Positions 49,361 to 56,280 of a stretch of 64,000 bases of DNA are shown one piece after another. The first letter of the stretch is position 1. Each line of letters opens with the position of its first letter. The DNA is from 13-2-20CM-68-14 sp051955535 (lineage in GTDB: Bacteria > Actinomycetota > Thermoleophilia > Gaiellales > Gaiellaceae), in NCBI GenBank assembly GCA_051955535.1, contig JBQCGP010000087.1:47014-111013 (forward strand). The letters run 5' to 3'. Below the pieces are notes generated by a model. It searched no databases and was not told the DNA's origin. It worked only from the letters and a program-made list of their open reading frames with translations. A program made the position numbers and the translations under genes.

Positions 49361-49748
49361 AGACGGCGGCGATCGCCTCGATCTCGATCCTGGCGCCCGA
49401 GGGGAGCGCGGCGACCTGAACCGTCGCGCGCGCCGGCGGCGAGGCGCCGACGTGATTCGCGTAGACCTCGTTCATGGCGCCGAAATCGTCGAGGTCGATC
49501 AGGAACACGGTCGTCTTGACCAGGCTGTCGAGGCCGCTTCCGGCCTCTTCGAGAATGGCGCGCAGGTTCTGGAAGATCTGCTCGGTCTGCTCGACGATTC
49601 CGCCCTCGATGCGCTCATCGCCGGGCTTCAGCCCGAGCTGCCCGGAGACGAATACAAACCCCCCTGCGCGGATCGCCTGCGAGTAGGGCGCGCCCTGGAA
49701 CGGAGCCGGCGCGGCCTCGGTTCGGACGACGGACTTCCCTTCAGCCAC
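49359..49748 (-). CDS. ridA: RidA-family protein (2-iminobutanoate/2-iminopropanoate deaminase)
   Basis: 129 residues: APFQGAPYSQAIRAGGFVFVSGQLG, TVFLIDLDDFGAMNEVY and PARATVQVAALPSGARIEIEAIA contain the RidA consensus with the catalytic Arg. Detoxifies reactive imines made by PLP enzymes such as the aminotransferases in this window. Overlaps the hisB-like gene by 8 bp. Confidence 0.9.
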   Translation of the reverse strand: MAEGKSVVRTEAAPAPFQGAPYSQAIRAGGFVFVSGQLGLKPGDERIEGGIVEQTEQIFQNLRAILEEAGSGLDSLVKTTVFLIDLDDFGAMNEVYANHVGASPPARATVQVAALPSGARIEIEAIAAV

Positions 49749-50289
49749 GGTCGGTCTCCTTTCTTCGCGAGCGAACGGCCTGGGCGAGCGCCACGCCGAG
49801 GCCCTTGAAGATCGCTTCGAGGACGTGTTGGGTGTCGCGCCCCTCGATCAGTCGGACGTGGAGGGTCAGCCCAGCCCCCTCGGAGAGCTCGGACAAGAAC
49901 CGGGCGACGAGATCGGTCGCGAGCCCGCCGACGCCCATGTCCGACAGGTCGACGTTCGAGACGAGCAGCGGGCGGCCCGAGGCTTCGAGGGCGACGTGCG
50001 CGAGCGCCTCGTCGGCCGGCACGACCGCTGACCCGTGGCCCCGCGCGCCCTCGTCGTGCAACGCGCCGGAGAGTGCCTGTCCGAGCGCGCGCCCGGCCGC
50101 TGCGACCTCCGCGTCCGGCTCTTCCGGCGCAACCTCGAGCACCAGATCGAAGGACGCATGCTCTGCGAGCAGCGTCAGCAGATGGTCGAGAACGGGGACC
50201 CCGGTGTCGATGGAGGCCCTGCCCGAGCCGCTTACGTCGACCCGCGCCTGGAGTCGCCCTTCCTCCCCCGCGTAGCCGGTCTGGGCCAT
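49741..50289 (-). CDS. HisB-like protein lacking the first metal-binding motif
   Basis: 182 residues from the ATG at 50289. The fold signatures of imidazoleglycerol-phosphate dehydratase are clear: VPVLDHLLTLLAEH, DEALAHVALEASGRP and VLEAIFKGLGVALAQA. But the GDLxxDDHHTxED motif that binds Mn2+ reads APEEPDAEVAAAG, and HH in the second motif is QH, so at least three ligands are gone. No other his gene is near; it sits between murA and ridA. Likely a non-canonical paralog or structural pseudoenzyme. Confidence 0.7.
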   Translation of the reverse strand: MAQTGYAGEEGRLQARVDVSGSGRASIDTGVPVLDHLLTLLAEHASFDLVLEVAPEEPDAEVAAAGRALGQALSGALHDEGARGHGSAVVPADEALAHVALEASGRPLLVSNVDLSDMGVGGLATDLVARFLSELSEGAGLTLHVRLIEGRDTQHVLEAIFKGLGVALAQAVRSRRKETDRG

Positions 50290-50345
50290 CCGTCGAAGGA
50301 GGGTATCGCAGCAAGAAACGGCCACCGTGGGGCCGCTGGATCTCG

Positions 50346-51656
50346 CTAGGACTCGACTCGCTCGATCCGTGCCCCCAGGGACCGGAGCCGCTCGTCGATG
50401 CGCTCGTAGCCGCGGTCGATCTCGCCCACGTTGCCGATCGTCGAGGTGCCTTCCGCGCAGAGGCTGGCGATGAGCATCGCCATACCCGCCCTGATGTCTG
50501 GGCTGGCCATGCGCTGGCCGATCAGCTTCGCGGGGCCGGTGACGACCGCGCGGTGAGGGTCGCAGAGGATGATCCGCGCCCCCATCGAGACGAGCTTGTC
50601 GACGAAGAAGAGGCGGTTCTCGAACATCTTCTCGAAGATCAGGATCGTGCCGTGTGCCTGCGTCGCGACGGCGAGCGCGATCGACGTCAGATCCGCGGGG
50701 AAGGCAGGCCAGGGCCCGTCCTCGATCTTGGGGATCTGCCCGCCCAGGTCGTCCTGAATGACGAGCTCCTGGCCGGGTGGTACGCGCAGGGACGTGCCGT
50801 CGAGCTCGACACGCACGCCCAGCCGCTCGAACGACGGCAGAATCGGCGCCAGGTCTTCCGGCACGACATCGTCGATGGTGACGTCGCCTGCAGTGACGGC
50901 AGCCAGGCCGATGAAGCTCGCAACCTCGACGTGCTCGCAGGCGATCCGCCATTCGCCGCCGCGCAGGCCCTGGACGCCCCGGACGGTCAGGACATTCGAG
51001 CCGATTCCGTCGATCTCGGCCCCGAGCGAGCGCAGGAACCGGCAGAGATCCTGGACGTGCGGCTCGCAGGCTGCGTTGCCGATCACCGTCTCCCCGGCCG
51101 CGAGCGAGGCCGCCATCACGGCGTTCTCGGTCGCCATCACGCTCGCCTCGTCGAGGAAGATCCTCTTGCCGACGAGGCCCTCGGTCTGCATCTCGTAGCG
51201 GCCGTTCAGATCGATCTGCGCCCCCAGCTCCGTGAGCGCGTGGACGTGCGGGTCAAGCCGCCGCCGTCCAATCACATCGCCGCCGGGAGGCGGCACCGCG
51301 GCCCGGCCCCAGCGGGCGAGCAGCGGGCCCGCGAGCAGGAACGAGGCGCGGATCCGGCTCGCCAGCATCTCGTCTACTTCGGTCGTGATCAGATCGGTCG
51401 TGTGCACGCGCACCTCGTTAGCGCCCGCCCACTCGACGTCCACGCCGAGCTGCGCCAGCAGCTCGACCATCGTCTCCACGTCGCGAATCCGCGGAACGTT
51501 CGTCAGCGTCACCGGCTCCTCCGCGAGGAGGCACGCGGCGAGAATCGGTAGCGCCCCGTTCTTGTTCCCGGCCGCCGTAATGCGGCCGTTCAAGGGTTGA
51601 GAGCCCTCGATGACGAACGTTTCCATGAGCGCGTCGGCGACGGTGGTCGACGGCAT
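50346..51656 (-). CDS. murA: UDP-N-acetylglucosamine 1-carboxyvinyltransferase MurA (Asp active site)
   Basis: 436 residues from the ATG at 51656 (TACGAT 10 nt upstream, leaderless), or 426 from 51626. N-terminal GSQPLNGRITAAGNKNGALPILAA and the catalytic loop VPPPGGDVIGRRRLDPH, in which Asp occupies the place of the Cys (Cys115 in E. coli). The same Cys-to-Asp change in mycobacterial MurA gives fosfomycin resistance. First step of peptidoglycan precursor synthesis. Leads the murA-hisB'-ridA-CCA run. Confidence 0.95.
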   Translation of the reverse strand: MPSTTVADALMETFVIEGSQPLNGRITAAGNKNGALPILAACLLAEEPVTLTNVPRIRDVETMVELLAQLGVDVEWAGANEVRVHTTDLITTEVDEMLASRIRASFLLAGPLLARWGRAAVPPPGGDVIGRRRLDPHVHALTELGAQIDLNGRYEMQTEGLVGKRIFLDEASVMATENAVMAASLAAGETVIGNAACEPHVQDLCRFLRSLGAEIDGIGSNVLTVRGVQGLRGGEWRIACEHVEVASFIGLAAVTAGDVTIDDVVPEDLAPILPSFERLGVRVELDGTSLRVPPGQELVIQDDLGGQIPKIEDGPWPAFPADLTSIALAVATQAHGTILIFEKMFENRLFFVDKLVSMGARIILCDPHRAVVTGPAKLIGQRMASPDIRAGMAMLIASLCAEGTSTIGNVGEIDRGYERIDERLRSLGARIERVES

Positions 51657-51665
51657 CGGCGCGGC

Positions 51666-51672
51666 TATCGTA
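51666..51672. promoter_or_regulatory. Bidirectional -10 (TATCGTA) for murA and the HD gene
   Basis: Plus strand TATCGT is 8 nt before the GTG at 51680; minus strand TACGAT is 10 nt before the murA ATG at 51656. One TANNNTA element in a 23-bp divergent gap. Confidence 0.55.
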
Positions 51673-51679
51673 CTGACCC

Positions 51680-52261
51680 GTGCGGCCGACACGCGACCAG
51701 GCCTGGGAAACGCTGACGAAGTACACGCAGAGCGAGGCGCTGCGGCGCCACGCGCTCGCGGTCGAGGCCGCCGTCGGCGCATACGCGCAGAAGTTCGGCG
51801 AGGACGAGGAGCTCTGGCGCGTGACGGCGCTCCTGCACGACTTCGACTACGAGATGCACCCGACGCTCGACAAGCACCCGCAGGACGGGGCGCCGATCCT
51901 GCGCGAGGAGGGCTACCCCGAGGAAGTCGTCGACGGCGTCCTCTCGCATGCCGAGCACCTCGGGCTCCCGCGCGACACGCCGCTCAAAAAGACGCTCTTC
52001 GCCTGTGACGAGCTTTCCGGGTTCATCCACGCTTGTGGGCTCGTCCGCCCGGACGGGATCGACACGCTCGAGCCGAAATCCGTGCGCAAGAAGCTGAAGC
52101 AGCCCTCGTTCGCCTCGGGCGTCAACCGCGATGACGTCTACAACGGCGCGGAGGAGCTCGGTGTTGACCTGAACGAGCACATCGCCTTCGTCACCGAGGC
52201 GCTGCGGCCGATCGCGCCCGAACTCGGGCTGCGCACTGCGGCCGACGTAGCGGCGTCCTAG
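51680..52261 (+). CDS. HD-domain phosphohydrolase
   Basis: 193 residues from the GTG at 51680: SEALRRHALAVEAAVGAYA, VTALLHDFDYEMHP (HD pair) and HAEHLG, with a later LFACDELSGFIHA segment. The HD superfamily cleaves phosphoester bonds of nucleotides; the substrate is unknown. No GYP loop, so not a c-di-GMP phosphodiesterase. Shares its CTAG stop with the convergent aminotransferase. Confidence 0.8.
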   Translation: MRPTRDQAWETLTKYTQSEALRRHALAVEAAVGAYAQKFGEDEELWRVTALLHDFDYEMHPTLDKHPQDGAPILREEGYPEEVVDGVLSHAEHLGLPRDTPLKKTLFACDELSGFIHACGLVRPDGIDTLEPKSVRKKLKQPSFASGVNRDDVYNGAEELGVDLNEHIAFVTEALRPIAPELGLRTAADVAAS

Positions 52262-53337
52262 AGCGCGTCGAGGAGCCGGTCGACGTCCTCGCCGCTCGTC
52301 CACCAGCCGCAGGAGACGCGCAGCCAGGGCGTCCCGGGGAGGTCACGGGCGATCACGCCGGCCTCGTAGAGGCGGGCCGCAGCATCGGCGGCGTCGCCGA
52401 ACGGCTCGAATGTGATCAGGCCGGCCTGCTCGGGCGCGGTGACGACCTCGTAGCCGGCCTCGAGGAGGCGGTCGCGGCACGAGGCCGCGGCCTCGTGCCA
52501 GCGCTCGAACCGCCACTCCGGCGCCGCTTCCAGGGCAGCAAGTAGGCCGGAAAGGATCCCCGGCGCGAACCACATCGAGTCGAAGCGCGCGGCTCCCGGC
52601 TTCGGCGTGAACGACTCCTCGACGTCGTAGGCCGACTGCGACATATAGGTCGGAAGCGCAACGCGGAGACGCTCGGGGTCTCGGACGTAAAGTGCACCCG
52701 TCGAGTCGGGCCCGCAGAGCCACTTCTGACCCGAGACGGTGTAGAAGTCGAACACCCTTGCCTCGGTCGGCACGACGCCGGCCGACTGCGCGCCGTCGAC
52801 GAGGATCGGGAGTTCCGTGCGGCGGCGGAGCTCGCCCGGGCGCAGCGAATTTCCGGTCAGCCACGAGACGTGCGAGAGGGCGATCAGACCGGTGCGGTCG
52901 TTTACCTGTTCGATGACGAGATCGGGCGCCTCGTCGGGTGAAGCGTCCCGGACACGAGCGACGCGCAGCCGCGCCGGCGACGCGAGCAGCGGCCCGAGCA
53001 GCCCAAAGTGCTCGACGTCCGTGGTGACTACCTCGTCTTCCTCGGTGAGGCCGAGCCCGGCGAGGACGACGTTGCAGGCGTTCGTCGTCGAGCTGACGAG
53101 CGCGACGTTCTCGGCCGGAACCTCCAGAACCGCGGCGAGCGCCTTCCGGGCCTGCTCTCGGGACGCGAGCACCTGCTCGAAGTACGCCTTGCCGCCCCGA
53201 CCCTCCTCGAGGTCGCGCCGGTTCCACTCGGAGATCGCGTCGACCGTCGCGCGAGGGAGCGGGCCGTTGGTGCCCGCGTTCAGGTATGCGAAGCGCTCGA
53301 AGACCGGGAACTGCGCGCGTGCCTCCTCGAAGGTCAA
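52258..53337 (-). CDS. Class V aminotransferase / cysteine-desulfurase-like PLP enzyme
   Basis: 359 residues: YLNAGTNGPLPRATVDAI, SSTTNACNVVLAGL, SHVSWLTGN, PILVDGAQSAGVVP and VSGQKWLCGPDSTGALYVR with the PLP Lys. The IscS-type catalytic Cys loop is absent, so it is more likely an isopenicillin-epimerase-like or other class V lyase than a sulfur donor. Its start overlaps the EEP nuclease stop by 4 bp. Confidence 0.85.
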   Translation of the reverse strand: MTFEEARAQFPVFERFAYLNAGTNGPLPRATVDAISEWNRRDLEEGRGGKAYFEQVLASREQARKALAAVLEVPAENVALVSSTTNACNVVLAGLGLTEEDEVVTTDVEHFGLLGPLLASPARLRVARVRDASPDEAPDLVIEQVNDRTGLIALSHVSWLTGNSLRPGELRRRTELPILVDGAQSAGVVPTEARVFDFYTVSGQKWLCGPDSTGALYVRDPERLRVALPTYMSQSAYDVEESFTPKPGAARFDSMWFAPGILSGLLAALEAAPEWRFERWHEAAASCRDRLLEAGYEVVTAPEQAGLITFEPFGDAADAAARLYEAGVIARDLPGTPWLRVSCGWWTSGEDVDRLLDAL

Positions 53338-54152
53338 GCCGTCCTCGCCTCCACGGGTGTGTGGTCGGACAGGACATGGCCATCGACGCGCCGCCGCTCG
53401 CGCGGCCAGCGTTCGAGCTCCACGAGCCGGGCGCCACGAACGAGGATCTGGTCGATCCCCTCACTCAGCGGCGCCGAAAACTCCCAATCGCCGTCCACCA
53501 GTTCCGCCTGTGTCGCCGATCGGACGGCCGGGACGTTGAAGTCGCCCGCGAGCACGACGACGTCGCCCGGCTCGGCCAGGCCGTCCGCGAAGGTGGCGGC
53601 GCGGAGGAGCTCGGCGTCGGCGAGCCGTTGGTCGGCGTCGAAGCTCGTGGCATGCAGATTCGCGACGAGCAGTGTCGTGTCGTCCGGAAGGCGCGCGCGC
53701 ACGACCTGGACAACCCGTCGTTCCTTCGCCCACCCGAGCCGCGCGATCAGCCCGAGCCGTAGCCGCTGCGCCTCCCTGCCACGAAACTCGCGGCTGTTCA
53801 GGGCAAGCCGCTCGTGCGCGAGCGCCTCCGCGTCGGGCGAGAGCAGGATCGCGTTCGCCTGTCCCGAGAAGGCCGACCGAAGCAGGCCGTGATGCAACGA
53901 GCTGAGCTCGCGCCCGAGCTCGGCCGGGATGCGCAGCGGTCCGAATCGAGGCGGCTGCGCGACGTCCCCGAACGCCTTCATGCCGCTCCAGCCGGCCAGA
54001 TGCGAAAGCGCCCAGACGGGCACCTCTTGAAGGCACAGAATGTCGGGCCCGTCCGCGGCGGCGAACCCCACCATCTGCTCGAGGTAGGCGTGGCGTTCCG
54101 GCGGCTTCGCATTGCCGTGAAACAAGTTCCAGGTGCGGATGAGCAGCGCCAA
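53334..54152 (-). CDS. Endonuclease/exonuclease/phosphatase-family protein
   Basis: 272 residues of the EEP fold: TWNLFHGNAKP, DILCLQEVPVWAL, NLHATSFD, AGDFNVPAV and SDHTPVEA supply the Asn, Glu, His, Asp and His catalytic set. The substrate may be nucleic acid or a phosphoester. The start is TTG with TACACT 9 nt upstream and no ribosome site, part of the symmetric divergent promoter. Confidence 0.85.
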   Translation of the reverse strand: MALLIRTWNLFHGNAKPPERHAYLEQMVGFAAADGPDILCLQEVPVWALSHLAGWSGMKAFGDVAQPPRFGPLRIPAELGRELSSLHHGLLRSAFSGQANAILLSPDAEALAHERLALNSREFRGREAQRLRLGLIARLGWAKERRVVQVVRARLPDDTTLLVANLHATSFDADQRLADAELLRAATFADGLAEPGDVVVLAGDFNVPAVRSATQAELVDGDWEFSAPLSEGIDQILVRGARLVELERWPRERRRVDGHVLSDHTPVEARTA

Positions 54153-54160
54153 CGGCGGGC

Positions 54161-54167
54161 TAGTGTA
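54161..54167. promoter_or_regulatory. Bidirectional -10 (TAGTGTA) for the EEP and 54173 genes
   Basis: Plus strand TAGTGT is 6 nt before the GTG at 54173; minus strand TACACT is 9 nt before the TTG at 54152. Same TANNNTA arrangement as at 63264 and 51666. Confidence 0.55.
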
Positions 54168-54172
54168 GGCGC

Positions 54173-54484
54173 GTGTTCCGCCGCAGCCGCTTCAGCGACG
54201 TGATCTCGCGGCAGCTCGACCTCTTCGAGCGCGAGCATGCGGACGTCGTCAACGAGTGCGAGGAGCTCGAGCGCGCGTACAATATGGCGCCGCGGGACGA
54301 GGCCGAGGAGCGCTACGGCGACTACGTGGACGCGGTCGAGACCGGCACCGAGATCCTGGCCGACATCCGCGACCACTTCAAATGGACGCTGGACGAGGAC
54401 ACCGGCGAGCTCTACGAGGAGGAGTTCAACCGGGCCGTCCTCAAGCGCCTGCCGCGCTTCGCGCTCGAGATCGAGAACCGCTAG
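54173..54484 (+). CDS. Conserved-looking small acidic helical protein
   Basis: 103 residues: FRRSRFSDVISRQLDLFEREH at the start, a long acidic helix and EFNRAVLKRLPRFALEIEN at the end. I recall this as a common thermoleophilial protein; function unknown. Leaderless start by the shared promoter; stop shares CTAG with the GH15 gene. Confidence 0.7.
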   Translation: MFRRSRFSDVISRQLDLFEREHADVVNECEELERAYNMAPRDEAEERYGDYVDAVETGTEILADIRDHFKWTLDEDTGELYEEEFNRAVLKRLPRFALEIENR

Positions 54485-56271
54485 GAGGGTTCGGCGTCGC
54501 GAATCGCGGCTGCAGCGTTGATGAGCGCGAGGTGGCTGAGGCCCTGCGGGAAGTTGCCGAGGAACGCGCCGGTCTCGGGATCGATCTCCTCGGAGAAGAG
54601 GCCGACGTCGTTCGCGTGGCCGACAACCTCGCGCATCGTCTGACGCGCCTCGTCGACTCGCCCGGCCCGCGCGAGCGCCTCGACGAGCCAGAACGAGCAG
54701 GCGACGAAGGCACCTTCGACCCGCTGCTGCCCGCTGTAGCGATAAAGGAGGCCGCCACCGGCGTCGAGCTCGGCGCGGATCGTGTCGATGATCGTCGAGA
54801 ACCGATCGCTCGTCACATCCAGGAAGCCCATCCTGCTCGCCCGCAGGATGCTGGCGTCGAGGCGTTGGCTGTCCGGGAACATCGTGTAGCAGCCGCGCGG
54901 CTCCGACCAGCATTCGCGCTCGACGAACTCGCGCACCTGCTTCGCCGACTCCCGCCATCGCTCGACCCGCTCGCGCGGGAGCTGACCCCGCTCGACGAGC
55001 CGTAGCGCGCGGTCGAACGCCGTCCAGACGGCGATCTTCGAGAGCGTGTAGTGCTGCAGGTCCGGCAGCTCCCAGATCCCGGAGTCTTCCTGCTGCCAGA
55101 TCGTCGACAGGTGGTCGAGGATCGCGGCCAGACGCCCCGCCGTCCGGTCATCGAGTGCGTTGCCCTCGCGAACGTAGAGGTCCGCCGTCTCGAGCAGATC
55201 TCCGTAGCAGCCGAGCTGGAGCTGGTCGGCGGCGGCGTTGCCGCGCCGTACCGGGCGGGAGCCGTGGTAACCGTCTAGCTCGAGCTCCTCGTCGCCCGAG
55301 GTGGTGTCGCCGTCGAGGTCGTAGAAGACGTGCAGGTCCGGCTCGGTCTCCTCGATCGCGCGCAGCAGCCACGCGAACGACGCGTGCACCTGGACGAGCA
55401 GGCCGAGGTTGATCAGCGCGTCCAGCGTGAACGCCGTGTCACGCACCCATGCGTAGCGATAGTCGTAATTACGGTCGCCGCCGATCCGCTCCGGCAGCGA
55501 CGTCGTCGGCGCCGCGACGATCGCGCCTGTCGGGACATAGGTGAGGGCGCGTAGCGCGAGCGCGCTCCGGCGCACCTCGGCGTTCCACTCGCCCTCGACG
55601 CCGGCGTTCGCGAGCCAGCGCTCCCAGTCATGCGCCGTGTCGCGCAGCCGCCGCTCCGCCCATTCTCGCCGGGCGACCGGGATCGGCTCATCATGGCTCG
55701 CCCGCAGGACGAGAGACACGCTCTCGCCGGCGCCAAGCTCGAAGCCGCCCGTGATCTCGTCGTCGGTGTGGTGCGGATCCCCCGCGTCGAAGGGGTGGAG
55801 GGCGAGGACTGCGGGTTTCGACATCGTCAGCACGGCCTCGCCGAGCCGCTCGATCGTCGTCTTCTTCGGCTTCTCCCCCGCTCCGAACCGCGGCGTGATC
55901 CGCCAACGCATCGCCACGGTCCCGCTGATCCCTTCGATCCCGCGGACAAGCTCGAACCACGGCAGGAAGCCCCCGTTGTCGAGCGTGATCGCATCGGTGA
56001 CGCGAACGGTTCCGCGGGCGGTCACGAACGTCGTCCGCAGCACGTTCGAGTCCCCTACGTACTCGCGCTCGACGCGGAAATCGGCCTCGGGAGCAAGCTC
56101 GAATGCGCCGCCGCCCTCGGCGTCGAGCAACCGCGCGAAGACCGTCTCGGAATCGAGCCTCGGCAGCGCGAGCCAGTCGATCGAGCCGTCCCGGGCGACG
56201 AGCGCGCACGTCCGCCCCTCGCCGATCAGCGCGTAGTCCTCGATCGGCGCGTAGCCATCGGTCCTTTCCAT
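54481..56271 (-). CDS. GH15 glycoside hydrolase (glucoamylase/trehalase-like)
   Basis: 596 residues, no signal peptide. N-terminal beta-sandwich (YAPIEDYALIGEGRTCALVARDGSIDWLALPRLDSETVFARLL) and a C-terminal (alpha/alpha)6 barrel with RYAWVRDTAFTLDAL, SGIWELPD (general acid Glu), HYTLSKIAVWTAFDRAL and LGNFPQGLSHLALINAAAA. This is the actinobacterial trehalase or glucoamylase form, acting on intracellular trehalose or alpha-glucans. Ten bases after it begins dnaE2. Confidence 0.9.
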   Translation of the reverse strand: MERTDGYAPIEDYALIGEGRTCALVARDGSIDWLALPRLDSETVFARLLDAEGGGAFELAPEADFRVEREYVGDSNVLRTTFVTARGTVRVTDAITLDNGGFLPWFELVRGIEGISGTVAMRWRITPRFGAGEKPKKTTIERLGEAVLTMSKPAVLALHPFDAGDPHHTDDEITGGFELGAGESVSLVLRASHDEPIPVARREWAERRLRDTAHDWERWLANAGVEGEWNAEVRRSALALRALTYVPTGAIVAAPTTSLPERIGGDRNYDYRYAWVRDTAFTLDALINLGLLVQVHASFAWLLRAIEETEPDLHVFYDLDGDTTSGDEELELDGYHGSRPVRRGNAAADQLQLGCYGDLLETADLYVREGNALDDRTAGRLAAILDHLSTIWQQEDSGIWELPDLQHYTLSKIAVWTAFDRALRLVERGQLPRERVERWRESAKQVREFVERECWSEPRGCYTMFPDSQRLDASILRASRMGFLDVTSDRFSTIIDTIRAELDAGGGLLYRYSGQQRVEGAFVACSFWLVEALARAGRVDEARQTMREVVGHANDVGLFSEEIDPETGAFLGNFPQGLSHLALINAAAAIRDAEPS

Positions 56272-56280
56272 CGGCGCGGA

